From the NCBI RefSeq assembly GCF_000719335.1, contig NZ_JOGB01000006.1, forward strand, positions 80,708 through 144,707: a stretch of DNA of 64,000 nucleotides, written 5' to 3'. The notes below the pieces were generated by a model. That model ran no database searches, was not told the origin of the DNA, and worked only from the letters and a program-made list of their open reading frames with translations. A program made the position numbers and the translations under genes. Of the stretch, positions 44,923 through 53,988 are shown piece by piece. How positions within the stretch are numbered: position 1 is the first letter of the stretch; every line of letters starts with the position of its first letter. The DNA comes from Streptomyces sp. NRRL S-87. Its GTDB lineage: Bacteria > Actinomycetota > Actinomycetes > Streptomycetales > Streptomycetaceae.

Positions 44923-45073
44923 GGTGCTCCTCGTCTCGGAACGCCGAGGGTCGGCGGTGTGCCATCCCTTGTACCCGCCCGGTGCGGCGGAGGCCGGCCG
45001 ACACGGCCGGAGCGGGTCCTCACGGGCGGAAACCGCTGGCGACGCCGACACGGCGGGTGACAAGGTGCGGTGC

Positions 45074-45637
45074 ATGACGCCGCCGTACCAGATCCGCGCC
45101 GACTACGACGCCCGGACCGTCGTGGTCTACCAGGCCTACCCGTCCACGATCGCCGACGCCGCGCTGCGGGCGGGGCGCTTCGTCGCACCGTTCTCGTTCC
45201 GGCGGATGACGTGGATCAAGCCCTCGTTCCTGTGGCTCATGCACCGCAGCAACTGGGCCCGCAAGCCGGGGCAGGAGCGCGTCCTCGCGGTGCGGATGAC
45301 ACGGGAGGGCTGGGAGCAGGCCCTGTCCCACGCCGTACCGACGACCGCGCACCCGGAGGCAGTGGCTCGGGCTGCCGTGCACCTTCAATGGGACCCCGAG
45401 CGCTCGGTGCGTGGCGAGGCGCTGAACCACTACAGCATCCAGGTGGGCATCGGTCGCGACCTGATCCGCACGTTCGCCGACGAATGGGTCGTCGGCCTCA
45501 CCGACCACACCCCGCTGGTGCACAGGGCCGCGGTGCTCGTCCGAAGCGGTCGCGCGGCCCAGGCCCGGCGACTGCTGCCCGCAGAGCGGGTCTACCCGAT
45601 GAGCCGGAGCCTGGAGGAGCGGCTCTCGCAGGTGTAG
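45074..45637 (+). CDS. DUF4291 family protein
   Basis: 187 residues from ATG 45074 with AAGGTG upstream. Family-typical blocks: IRADYDARTVVVYQAYPSTIA, RMTWIKPSFLWLMHRSNWA, and QWDPERS...LNHYSIQVGIG. The family is widespread in bacteria and fungi with no assigned function. Appears monocistronic. Confidence 0.88.
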   Translation: MTPPYQIRADYDARTVVVYQAYPSTIADAALRAGRFVAPFSFRRMTWIKPSFLWLMHRSNWARKPGQERVLAVRMTREGWEQALSHAVPTTAHPEAVARAAVHLQWDPERSVRGEALNHYSIQVGIGRDLIRTFADEWVVGLTDHTPLVHRAAVLVRSGRAAQARRLLPAERVYPMSRSLEERLSQV

Positions 45638-45747
45638 GTCACCGCCTGCGAGACATCGGTGGTTCCGCAGCGAGTTCGCGAGTTCGCGTCGTCCCGTCGG
45701 GCTCGGCTCCCGGTGGCGGGGCCGGCGGCTGTGAAAGGATCATGGGC

Positions 45748-46821
45748 ATGACGGATGCGAGGGCGCGGCGTGTCGCTGTGGAGCACGTCAGTACGACGTG
45801 GGCCGCCAGAGGAACCATCCGCGCCATGGACGGTGAACGGTTCCTCCTGCGCAGGGGACCCAGGTTGGAGGTCCACCGGCGTGACACCTTCCTCGCCCTG
45901 GGTGCCGTACGTCCCCTGTCGAGGGTGGACCTGCCGTCCGTGACGGGGGGCGCGGCGACGCCCGACGGCGGTTTCGTGCTCAGCGGGGAGTTCCGCGTCT
46001 GGTGCGTGGCCCCGGACGGCCGTACCCGCTGGGAGCTCTCCGACGGCATCTGGCCCGACGGCGTCCGCGGCGACCGCGTCCGGGGAGACGTGACGGTGAG
46101 TCCGGACGGGTCGCTGGCAGCCGTGGTGAAGTCGACGCTCGTCACCGGTCCCTCCGTGCCGGCCGCGCGCGTCGACGACGGTCCGCCGGAGCGCCGGTAC
46201 GGCCCGGACGTCCTGCTGCTCCTGGACACCGCGACCGGGGACGTGCTCGGCCGGCAGCCGCTGGACGTCCCGGCGCTGCTCACCGCGCAGCACGTGTGGC
46301 ATCCGGACGGATCCCGGCTCGCCGTGTCCTGCTGGGACTTCTGGGACAGCTGGATCACGCACTGGCTGACTGCTGACGGCGACGGGCTGCGGGTGCTCGG
46401 CGGGGCGACGCTGGAGGAGGCCACGGCGTTCGTCCCGGGGTCGGCGCGGCTGCTCACCATGCGGCGGGCCGAGGGCTTCGGCGGGTCGCAGGAGACCAAC
46501 GAGCTGGCGTCCTACGACACGGACACCTCCGAGCGCCTCGCGGTGCACGACGTCGGGGACCTGCTCGCCGGCTGGGCGAACCCGAGCGGGACGCGTCCGT
46601 ACGTCCTGGACGCCGAGCGGCTCATCCTGAGCGTCGACCCCGGTGACGGCGTCGAAGACAGGCGGAGCCGGCACTGGCTGTGCGACGCCAACACCCTCCG
46701 TCCGCTCGGCCTCCTGGACTACTCCGAACACCCGGGCGCCGGGCATGCGGTGACGCCCCTCGGGGACGGCACCTGGCTCACCCGGCGCGGCAGACGGGTG
46801 GACCGCTGGGCCCTCGCCTGA
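45748..46821 (+). CDS. Beta-propeller-like hypothetical protein
   Basis: 357 residues. GAAAGGA fits ATG 45748 better than ATG 45742. The sequence has repeated short strands with Asp/Gly turns (GGAATPDGGFVLSGEFRVW, DVTVSPDGSLAAVVKSTL, QHVWHPDGSRLAVSCWDFW), consistent with a six- or seven-bladed propeller, though the WD motif is degenerate. No signal peptide, so cytoplasmic. Function unknown. Confidence 0.75.
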   Translation: MTDARARRVAVEHVSTTWAARGTIRAMDGERFLLRRGPRLEVHRRDTFLALGAVRPLSRVDLPSVTGGAATPDGGFVLSGEFRVWCVAPDGRTRWELSDGIWPDGVRGDRVRGDVTVSPDGSLAAVVKSTLVTGPSVPAARVDDGPPERRYGPDVLLLLDTATGDVLGRQPLDVPALLTAQHVWHPDGSRLAVSCWDFWDSWITHWLTADGDGLRVLGGATLEEATAFVPGSARLLTMRRAEGFGGSQETNELASYDTDTSERLAVHDVGDLLAGWANPSGTRPYVLDAERLILSVDPGDGVEDRRSRHWLCDANTLRPLGLLDYSEHPGAGHAVTPLGDGTWLTRRGRRVDRWALA

Positions 46822-46897
46822 CGGGATGCGGCCTCGTCCGCGGGGCCGGGACGACGTGCCCGGGACGGCCGGGGGCGGGCCCGGGTGCCGCCGCTTC

Positions 46898-48088
46898 TCA
46901 GGTCAGGACGGGAAGCCGGGCCAGCCCGCGGACGAGGCGGGTGCGCCGCCACTCCAGTCGGTCGGGCGGTACGGCGAGGGCGATGCCGGGGAAGCGGGTC
47001 AGCACCGCCCGCAGGGCGATCTCCAGTTCGACCCTGGCCAAGGGGGCCCCGACACAGCGGTGGATGCCGTGACCGAACGCGAGATGACCGGCCGCGTCCC
47101 GGTCCACATCGAGGTGGTCCGGCGCCGGGAACCGGGCCGGGTCCCGGTTGGCCTCCCCGAGCGCGACCAGGACCGGGGCTCCCGCCGGGATCTCGGTGCC
47201 GCCAAGCGTGACGGCCTCGGTCGTGAACCGGAAGGTGGCCGTGCCGACTGCCGAGTCGAGGCGGAGCAGTTCGTCCAGCGCGGCAGGGATCCGGTCCGGA
47301 TCCTTCCGGAGGCGAGCCAGCACGGTCGGGTGCCGGAGCAGCGCCAGGAGGGCGTTGCCGAGGGCGTTGGCGGTGGTCTCGTGTCCGGCCACGACCAGCA
47401 GCACGGCCAGGGAGACCAGTTCCTCCTCGCTCAGGCGGTCCTTTCCGTCCCGGGCCGAGACGAGCCGGTCGAGGAGCGAGCTGCCGGGGTCCAGGCGCTT
47501 GGCGGCGACGAGGTCCTTCATGTAACCGGCCATCGCGTGCGAGGCCGCGTCGACGACGTCGGGCTCTCCCGCCGCGAACAGCTCTGCGGACCAGCGCCGG
47601 ACCGCGGGCCGGTCGGCGTGCGGCACGCCGAGCAGCTGGCAGATCACGGTGACGGGCAGCGGTACCGCCAGGCGGGCCACGACGTCGACGGGTTCGCCGA
47701 CGGGCCACCGGTCCAGCAGCTCGTCGGTGACCCGGGCGATGAAGGGGCGCAGCTCGTCGACGGCTCCGGTCGTGAACGCCCCGGTCACCAGCTTCCGCAG
47801 CCGGGTGTGCCGCGGCGGGTCGCTGGCCAGCATGCTGCGGGACACCGCAGGATGCAGGCGGCGCCGCGACTCCTTGCCCGCGAAGAAGGCGGCGGTGTCC
47901 TTGGAGAGTCGGGGGTCGGAGAGGGCTTCCCGGGCCTCCGCGTAGCCGGTGACGAGGTAGCCGACAGGCCCTCCGGAAGCGGCGGGCACGTACCGCACCG
48001 GGCACGCGGACCGCGTCGCCCCGCCCATCGCACCGGGGTCCTGCCGGGCGCGCCCGCCCGTCGCGCCGAGTGGTCCCAACCCCGCCAC
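46898..48088 (-). CDS. Cytochrome P450
   Basis: 396 residues. The I-helix AGHETTAN, the K-helix ELLR and the haem loop FGHGIHRCVGAPLARVE (cysteine ligand) are all intact. It is a soluble bacterial class I P450 and needs ferredoxin and ferredoxin reductase, neither of which is adjacent. No biosynthetic cluster surrounds it, so the substrate is open. Start GTG 48088 has its ribosome site unusually close; ATG 48028 is an alternative. Confidence 0.9.
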   Translation of the reverse strand: MAGLGPLGATGGRARQDPGAMGGATRSACPVRYVPAASGGPVGYLVTGYAEAREALSDPRLSKDTAAFFAGKESRRRLHPAVSRSMLASDPPRHTRLRKLVTGAFTTGAVDELRPFIARVTDELLDRWPVGEPVDVVARLAVPLPVTVICQLLGVPHADRPAVRRWSAELFAAGEPDVVDAASHAMAGYMKDLVAAKRLDPGSSLLDRLVSARDGKDRLSEEELVSLAVLLVVAGHETTANALGNALLALLRHPTVLARLRKDPDRIPAALDELLRLDSAVGTATFRFTTEAVTLGGTEIPAGAPVLVALGEANRDPARFPAPDHLDVDRDAAGHLAFGHGIHRCVGAPLARVELEIALRAVLTRFPGIALAVPPDRLEWRRTRLVRGLARLPVLT

Positions 48089-48173
48089 CCCCTCCGTACA
48101 CCCCGGGCCTCCTCCTCACAACATAGCCGGTCGGCGGGCTCGTCCGCGGCAGCGGTGGGCCGGCGGCGGACGG

Positions 48174-48449
48174 CTACCCGAGCCAGACGACGGACAGGAC
48201 GGACAGGTGCCGGGTGAGCCGGTTGACCACGTAGACGACGGACAGCTGCCCGACGGCCGCGGTCCGGACGTCTTCCCCCTCGGGGTCGCCGGTGTCCCAC
48301 GGGGCCCAGCCCCACGGGGAGCGCACCGCGATGTCCAGGATGTCGCGGACCGTCTCCCGCGCGTGCTCGGGGAGCGTGGTGACTACTTTCGCAGCCTGCG
48401 GGGACAGGCGCACCGCCCACGGCCGGCCGGCGCGGTCGTCGCTGGTCAC
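48174..48449 (-). CDS. RelE/ParE-superfamily-like protein
   Basis: 91 residues from GTG 48449. The pattern WAVRLSPQAAKVVTTLPEHARETVRDILDIA followed by QLSVVYVVNRLTRHLSVLSVVWLG fits the RelE/ParE toxin fold (helical hairpin then beta sheet). The catalytic residues of RelE are not clear. No antitoxin-like gene is adjacent: the upstream neighbour is an ATP-grasp protein. It may be a solitary or domesticated toxin. Confidence 0.6.
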   Translation of the reverse strand: MTSDDRAGRPWAVRLSPQAAKVVTTLPEHARETVRDILDIAVRSPWGWAPWDTGDPEGEDVRTAAVGQLSVVYVVNRLTRHLSVLSVVWLG

Positions 48450-48458
48450 GAGGGCGCT

Positions 48459-49304
48459 TCAGCCGGCGAGGTGGGCGTCCTCGGTGCTCCGGCAGAAGCG
48501 GCGGTCGCGCTCCGCCGTCCGGGTCCGCGGACCGGCTGAGCGCAGGACGACGTCCAGGGCCCGGTCGGGGTCTGCGGCGTAACTGTTGCTGAACCACGCC
48601 ATGTTGGCCTCGACCACCGCCCACTGGTCGGCGGCGTCGCCGTGCTCGGGTGCGGACAGGAGTCCGATGTCCACCACCACCGCGCTGGGCAGGCGGTCGC
48701 CGCACGTGGCCAGGAACTCGTCCGCGAACGCCAGGACCGCGTCCTCGTGGCGGTGTCCGTCGAGCGGCTCGGCGTGGAGACGGCCGAAGGTGGCGTACTG
48801 CGAACCGGTGCGGACCTCGCCGTCGAGCACGTACAGGCGGAACTCCGTCGCCCAGGTCACCACGTCGCTGATCTGCACCAGCACGTCCGGTGACAGGTCC
48901 GGCCCGGTCGGGAGGCGACTGCCGTCGGCGTAGACGGCGGCCGGGAAGCTCTTGTCGGTCGGCGGTTTGACGAAGGCCGGTCGGGTCAGACGGCGCGCCT
49001 CGCCCAGGGTCGCCAGGGCGATGCGCCGTCCGGTGTACTCGTGGGGCAGCGTGGCCAGCCAGTCGTCGGACGGCTCCAGGAGCGCGACCTCGAGGGCGTC
49101 CACCACGCGTGCCGCGAAGACGGGGCCGCCGTAGTAGTGCCCGCCAGGCCTCCCCGCCGCGGTGCCGGCACCGTCGCGGGCGGGAAGGACCTCCACGTCC
49201 ATCCCCCGCCGCTGCGCCGCCGCCGAGAGCAGCTCGGATGTCGTGGTGTACTGCGGCGCCAACGCCAGGAAACCATGGTCCGTCACGATCACTGACGATG
49301 CCAC
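48459..49304 (-). CDS. ATP-grasp domain protein (R2K / DUF4343 type)
   Basis: 281 residues from GTG 49304; GTG at 49292 and 49286 are alternatives. The order of elements, FVKPPTDKSFPAAVYADG (nucleotide-binding Lys), EFRLYVLDGEVRTGSQYATFG, VVDIGLLS and AVVEANMAWFSNSYAADP (metal-binding E/N), fits compact ATP-grasp enzymes of the R2K clade. These ligate carboxylates to amines or modify peptides or proteins. The RelE-like gene is nine bases downstream and probably co-transcribed. Confidence 0.75.
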   Translation of the reverse strand: MASSVIVTDHGFLALAPQYTTTSELLSAAAQRRGMDVEVLPARDGAGTAAGRPGGHYYGGPVFAARVVDALEVALLEPSDDWLATLPHEYTGRRIALATLGEARRLTRPAFVKPPTDKSFPAAVYADGSRLPTGPDLSPDVLVQISDVVTWATEFRLYVLDGEVRTGSQYATFGRLHAEPLDGHRHEDAVLAFADEFLATCGDRLPSAVVVDIGLLSAPEHGDAADQWAVVEANMAWFSNSYAADPDRALDVVLRSAGPRTRTAERDRRFCRSTEDAHLAG

Positions 49305-49438
49305 CGATCCCGCCGGAACGTCCACAGTATGGGGACCCCGCCTCGGGGTTGGCCCGTCGTTCGTCGTCTTCCTGCTTCCCGGTGGGGCGTTGGGCCTCTG
49401 TGCAGTGCTCGGCGGCCCCGGGGACGGGCCCCTGCGCG

Positions 49439-49490
49439 CGAGGGCGCCGCACGTGCGGTCCCGTACGGGTTTCCGCGTGCGGCGCCCTCG
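49439..49490 (-). terminator. Long hairpin after the betaine transporter operon
   Basis: A 15-bp perfect stem (49439-49453 with 49476-49490) encloses a 22-base loop that contains its own CCCGTACGGG palindrome. It lies 86 bases downstream of the permease-SBP gene in the transcription direction, beside short GGCCGTCAGG-type direct repeats (49535-49580). Confidence 0.6.
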
Positions 49491-49575
49491 GCGCACCGGC
49501 CGCAGGTGTCGCGGGGCAGGGGTGAGGCGTCGGGTGTCGGCCGTCAGGCGTCAGGGGTCGGCCGTCAGTGGGCCG

Positions 49576-51369
49576 TCAGGAGAGCCGGACGGCGTCCGGG
49601 TTCTCCTTCAGCCAGGCGCGGACCGCCTGCCGCTCCCTGCCCTTGCCGCTCTGCTGGATCTTCGCCTCCAGCCCCGTCAGCTGCTCCTCGGTGAGCTTGA
49701 AGTCGCGCAGCCAGCGCGCCACCTCGGGCTCGTCCTCCGCGAAGCCCTTGCGGGCGACGGTGTGGATGCCGTCGCCCCTGCCCCAGGCGCCCTTGGGGTC
49801 CCGGAGCTTGGTCAGGTCGTAGGAGGAGTACGCCCAGTGGGGGGACCACAGGACGACGGCGACGGGTTCCTGCTTCTCGTAGGCCCGCTTCAGCTCGGCG
49901 AGCATGCCCGGCGTCGATCCGTCGACGACCTGGTACTCGCCGTCCAGGCCGTACTCGTCGAGGACCTGGTCCTTGAGGAGCGACATCTCGCCGGCGCTCG
50001 GCTCGATGCCGATGATCCTGCCCTTGAACCGGTCGGCCTTGCCCTTGAGGTCGGCGAGGGAGCGTACGTCCTTGACGTACGCGGGGACGGACAGCTCCAG
50101 GGACGTCGGGCCGTACCAGGAGCCGAGGTCCTCCAGCTCGTTCCCGTACTTCTTCCAGTACCGGGCGTGGGTGACGGGCAGCCAGGAGTCGGTCTGGAAG
50201 TCGACGCCGCCGCCGGCGAGGCCGGTGTACAGCGCTCCGGCCTCCAGCTGGCGGGCGTCGACCTTGAAGCCGCGCTGCTCCAGGAGTTCCTTCCACAGGA
50301 AGGTGGAGGCGATGCCCTCGTCCCAGGGGATGTACCCGAGGGAGAGGGTGCGGCCCCTGCCGGTGTTCGCGGCGCCCGCGGGGCCGTCCTGGTCCCCGGT
50401 TCCGGCGACGCTGTTCAGGGCGCCGGCGGCGAGGGCGAGGACGACGGCCCCGGTGACGGCGTGGGCGGGTCGGGGGCGGTGGCTCCACCACCGGGCCGCG
50501 CCGGTGGCCGCGGACCGGGCGCCGGCGAGGGCGCGCCGGCCGAGCGGGGAGACCTGGCGGCCCAGGGCGCCCGTCATGCGGTCGAGGTACATGGCCAGGA
50601 TCACGATGGAGACGCCGGCTTCGAAACCGAGGCCGATGTCGACGTTGCCGATGGCCCGGTAGACGGCGCCGCCCAGTCCGCCGCCGCCCACCATGCCCGC
50701 GATGACGACCATGGACAGGCCGAGCATGATGACCTGGTTGACGCCCGCCATGATCGTGGGCAGTGCCAGCGGCAGCTGGAGGCGGAGCAGGGTGTCGCGC
50801 GGGGTGGTGCCGAAGGCCTCGGCGGCCTCGACGAGTTCGCCGTCGACCTGGCGGATGCCGAGCTCGGTCATCCGCACGCCGGGCGGCAACGAGAAGATGA
50901 CGGTGGCGATGATGCCGGGTACGACGCCCACGCCGAAGAAGACGATGCCGGGGATCAGGTAGACCATGGCCGGCATCGTCTGCATGAAGTCCAGTGCGGG
51001 GCGCAGGACGGCGCTGATCCGGTCCGAGCGGGCGGCGAGGATGCCGAGCGGGACGGCGGCGGCCAGGGTGAAGACGGTGGCGACCAGGACCAGGGACAGC
51101 GTGGACATGGCCTCGGACCACAGGCCGACGGAGTCGACGAGCGCGAGGGCGGCGAAGGCGAGCAGGCCGGCGAGCAGGCCGCGCAGCCACCAGGCGCCGA
51201 CGGCCAGGATCCCCGCGAACAGCAGCGGGGCGGGGGCCGACAGCACCGCGTCGACGGCGTCGTCCAGACCGGTCATCAGGGAGCCGATGGCGTCGAACAG
51301 CCAGGAGAGGTGGCGCTGGAGGAGGTCGACGCCGCTGTCGACCCAGGCGCCGAGGTGCAGGCGGGGCAT
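49576..51369 (-). CDS. Glycine betaine/choline ABC permease fused to substrate-binding protein
   Basis: 597 residues. The N-terminal 290 residues are an OpuAB/ProW-type permease with several helices and the EAA loop (VEAAEAFGTTPRDTLLRLQLPLALP). After a linker and a further helix, residues 325-597 form an OpuAC-like binding domain (LGYIPWDEGIASTFLWKELL, PAYVKDVRSLADLKG). Fused permease-SBP proteins are known in BusAB/OpuA transporters. ATG 51369 overlaps the ATPase stop (ATGA). Expected to import compatible solutes under osmotic stress. Confidence 0.93.
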   Translation of the reverse strand: MPRLHLGAWVDSGVDLLQRHLSWLFDAIGSLMTGLDDAVDAVLSAPAPLLFAGILAVGAWWLRGLLAGLLAFAALALVDSVGLWSEAMSTLSLVLVATVFTLAAAVPLGILAARSDRISAVLRPALDFMQTMPAMVYLIPGIVFFGVGVVPGIIATVIFSLPPGVRMTELGIRQVDGELVEAAEAFGTTPRDTLLRLQLPLALPTIMAGVNQVIMLGLSMVVIAGMVGGGGLGGAVYRAIGNVDIGLGFEAGVSIVILAMYLDRMTGALGRQVSPLGRRALAGARSAATGAARWWSHRPRPAHAVTGAVVLALAAGALNSVAGTGDQDGPAGAANTGRGRTLSLGYIPWDEGIASTFLWKELLEQRGFKVDARQLEAGALYTGLAGGGVDFQTDSWLPVTHARYWKKYGNELEDLGSWYGPTSLELSVPAYVKDVRSLADLKGKADRFKGRIIGIEPSAGEMSLLKDQVLDEYGLDGEYQVVDGSTPGMLAELKRAYEKQEPVAVVLWSPHWAYSSYDLTKLRDPKGAWGRGDGIHTVARKGFAEDEPEVARWLRDFKLTEEQLTGLEAKIQQSGKGRERQAVRAWLKENPDAVRLS

Positions 51370-52430
51370 CAGGCGGCGACCTCCGTGCAGCGCAGCGGGG
51401 GCCGCTGCTCGTCGCCGATGAAGCCGACGAGGCGGCCCTGCGGCACGGAGCCGACGACGGCGCCGTCGGCTCCGGTGACGGCGACCGGGTGGGGGACGCG
51501 GGCGCTGACCGCACACAGCTCGGCGAGCGGGGCGTCGGCACTCACCGTGGGGCAGCCGCAGGAGCGGGCACCGGCGGGGGGCGGTGCCATGACGGCGTCG
51601 GCCGTGAGCACGCGCGAGCGGTCGACGTCCTGGACGAAGGAGGCGACGTAGTCGTCGGCGGGGCGGGTGAGGATGTCCTCGGCGGTGCCCTGCTGGACGA
51701 TGCGGCCGTCGCGCATCACCGCGATGCCGTCGCCGAGGCGCATGGCCTCGTTGAGGTCGTGGGTGATGAAGACGATCGTCTTCTTCAGGGTGCGCTGGAG
51801 TTCGAGGAGCTGGTCCTGCATGTCACGGCGGATCAGCGGGTCGAGGGCGCTGAAGGACTCGTCCATGAGGAGCAGGTCGGCGTCGGTGGCCAGGGCACGG
51901 GCCAGCCCCACGCGCTGCTGCATGCCGCCGGACAGCTCGTCGGGCCAGGACGTCTCCCAGCCGCCGAGCCCGCACAGCTCCAGGGCCCGGGCGGCCCTGC
52001 GCGCGCGCTCGGCCCGGGGGACGCCCTGGACCTCCAGTCCGTAGCCGGCGTTCTCCAGGACGCTGCGGTGCGGGAACAGCGCGAAGTGCTGGAAGACCAT
52101 GCTGATCCTGGTGGAGCGGAGGCGGCGCAGCGCGCGCGGGTCGAGGGCGGTGAGGTCCTCGCCGTCGAAGAGGACGCGCCCGGAGGTGGGTGCCAGGAGC
52201 CCGTTGAGCATGCGCAGCAGGGTGGACTTGCCGGATCCCGACAGGCCCATGACGACGAAGATCTGACCCGGTTCCACTCGGAACGACGCATCGACGACGG
52301 CGGCCGTCGTGCCGTCGGCGCGCAGCGCCTCGCGGTCGGCTCCCTGCTCGAGCGCGCGGACCGCGGCGGCCGCGCGGTCGGGGTTCCCTCCGAACACCTT
52401 GTAGACGTGCTCGGTCTGGAGCGTGGACAC
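51369..52430 (-). CDS. Glycine betaine/choline ABC transporter ATPase
   Basis: 353 residues from GTG 52430 (GAGGTG upstream; GTG 52436 also possible). Walker A GLSGSGKST, Q-loop VFQHFALFPH, signature LSGGMQQR, Walker B DLLLMDESFSALDP and the H-loop THD are all present. The N-terminus (EHVYKVFG) is typical of OpuAA/ProV, and the C-terminal 90 residues are CBS-like, the element that senses ionic strength in this family. Partner of the fused permease-SBP that follows. Confidence 0.93.
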   Translation of the reverse strand: MSTLQTEHVYKVFGGNPDRAAAAVRALEQGADREALRADGTTAAVVDASFRVEPGQIFVVMGLSGSGKSTLLRMLNGLLAPTSGRVLFDGEDLTALDPRALRRLRSTRISMVFQHFALFPHRSVLENAGYGLEVQGVPRAERARRAARALELCGLGGWETSWPDELSGGMQQRVGLARALATDADLLLMDESFSALDPLIRRDMQDQLLELQRTLKKTIVFITHDLNEAMRLGDGIAVMRDGRIVQQGTAEDILTRPADDYVASFVQDVDRSRVLTADAVMAPPPAGARSCGCPTVSADAPLAELCAVSARVPHPVAVTGADGAVVGSVPQGRLVGFIGDEQRPPLRCTEVAA

Positions 52431-52525
52431 ATACACCTCGCGGGTCGTACCGGAAACGGCGCGCCGCCCTCCGGAGGACCGGGGGGCGGCGGGCCGCGGA
52501 GCGGGGCGGGATCGGCCCGCGTGCG

Positions 52526-52592
52526 CCCCGCGCTCCGGCAGCGAGCCGGAGTGCGGGGTTCCGCTCCGGTGGAGCCCCTGCCCGGGCTCCAC
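52526..52592 (-). terminator. Two adjacent hairpins after the subtilisin gene
   Basis: A 14-bp stem (52526-52539 with 52545-52558, one G-T pair, five-base loop) and a 9-bp stem (52569-52577 with 52584-52592). Downstream of the S8 protease in its transcription direction and upstream of the transporter operon, so they probably insulate the two units. Confidence 0.5.
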
Positions 52593-52670
52593 TCCGGCAA
52601 ACGCGAGGGTGAGTCACCTCACGTGCGAGCTCGTGCGTCCGCGCCAGGTCCGAGGGCAGGTCCGCGGACG

Positions 52671-52718
52671 CGGTCCGGTACGGGGTCCGGTGCGCGGTCC
52701 GGCACGCGGTCCGGCGCC
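52671..52718. repeat. Four 12-bp tandem repeats
   Basis: CGGTCCGGTACG, GGGTCCGGTGCG, CGGTCCGGCACG, CGGTCCGGCGCC in direct succession, in the non-coding gap just downstream of the subtilisin gene. Could be a protein-binding array or slippage product. Confidence 0.75.
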
Positions 52719-52744
52719 CGGCCCCGGTGGGTGGGCGGCGCGGG

Positions 52745-53869
52745 TCAGAGGCCGCCGGTGTTGAGCAGCCGGTTGGGAGTGTCGAGGCGGACGCCGCGGA
52801 GGATGCCGCGGGTGGCCGTGCGGTCGAGCCAGCGGTGGACCTCGCCGGCCGTGGCGTGCGGGTGGGCCGACAGGTACAGGGCGATCACGCCGGTCGCGTG
52901 CGGCGCGGCCCAGGACGTCGCGCCCTCGTCCACCGTGGCCGTGCCGCCGCCGGCAAGGGCTGAGGTCACCTTCTGGCCGGGGGCGTACAGGTCGACGCAG
53001 CGCCCGTAGCCCGATCCGTAGGAGCCGTTGTCGCTCCACGGGCGGTCCTTCGGGGTGGCGGCCGCGACGACGATCGTGCCGGGGACGCCGGCCGGGGAGT
53101 GCTTGCAGGCGTCGTCGTGGAAGTTGCCGGCCGAGACCACCGTCGGGATCCCGGCATCGACCATCTTCTTCACGGCCGCCTCCACGGCCGCCGACCGGCG
53201 GCCGAAGTTGAGGGACATGTTCACCACGGCGGGCTTCTTCGCGTGCGCGATGACCCACCTGACCGACTTCACCACGGCCGCCTCGGCCGCCGCCGGGGAA
53301 CCCCCGCCCTCGCTCTCGCACAGGATTCCCTGGACCCGTACGAGCTCCGCCTTGGGTGCGACCCCGTACTTCGCCCCGGCGATGATGCCCGCGACGAACG
53401 TGCCGTGGCCCAGGCCCCCCTCGTCGAAGCAGTCCCGGGAGTCCTTCGGGCCCACGAAGTCGGCGCCGAGGCGGGCGCGTCCGCCGAACTCCTCGTGGGC
53501 GATGTCCATCCCGGTGTCGATCACGTAGACGTGGACGCCCCTGCCCGTGGCGGTGGTGGTGAACTTCCCGTTCAGCGGCCGCGTCCGCTGGTCCAGGACG
53601 TCCAGGTTCCAGGGCACGCGCCGGGTGACGGGTGACGCCCCGGCGCGTACGGTCCCGGACATCACCCCCGCGGGATCGGCGGACCCCGCCGCCGGACCGG
53701 ACGACGCCCCGCCCCCGAAGGACGCGACCGCCTCCCCCCGCTCCTTGGCGGGATGCGTCCCGCCGCTTCCCCCGGCCGCCACGCCGGCCGCCCCGCCGCA
53801 GGCCGAAGCCCCGAGCACGGTCGCGACGGCCATCGCCATGAGACCGGCCCTCGTCGTCTTCCGCTTCAC
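52745..53869 (-). CDS. Secreted S8 (proteinase K-like) serine protease
   Basis: 374 residues. GTG 53869 is chosen because GGGGGG lies four bases upstream and it begins MKRKTTRAGLMAMAVATVLG, a proper signal sequence; it ends ASACGG, possibly a weak lipobox. A propeptide-like low-complexity stretch follows. The catalytic triad is VIDTGMD (Asp), GHGTFVAG (His) and GATSWAAPHATG (Ser; the usual GTSMAAP with M replaced by W). Likely an extracellular nutrient protease. No inhibitor gene adjacent. Confidence 0.9.
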   Translation of the reverse strand: MKRKTTRAGLMAMAVATVLGASACGGAAGVAAGGSGGTHPAKERGEAVASFGGGASSGPAAGSADPAGVMSGTVRAGASPVTRRVPWNLDVLDQRTRPLNGKFTTTATGRGVHVYVIDTGMDIAHEEFGGRARLGADFVGPKDSRDCFDEGGLGHGTFVAGIIAGAKYGVAPKAELVRVQGILCESEGGGSPAAAEAAVVKSVRWVIAHAKKPAVVNMSLNFGRRSAAVEAAVKKMVDAGIPTVVSAGNFHDDACKHSPAGVPGTIVVAAATPKDRPWSDNGSYGSGYGRCVDLYAPGQKVTSALAGGGTATVDEGATSWAAPHATGVIALYLSAHPHATAGEVHRWLDRTATRGILRGVRLDTPNRLLNTGGL

Positions 53870-53988
53870 AACGCCCCCCACACATCACTGCTTCGTCCGC
53901 ACGTCACTGCCCAGGACGACCGCGGAGGGCATGCGGTTCCGGGGGAGCCGTTCGGCGCGGCGGCGGCGGCCGGGGCGCTGCGGCCCGG

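Noticed and set aside
46898..48088. Secondary-metabolite cluster around the P450
   Set aside because: No synthase, ferredoxin or tailoring genes are adjacent; the P450 stands alone.
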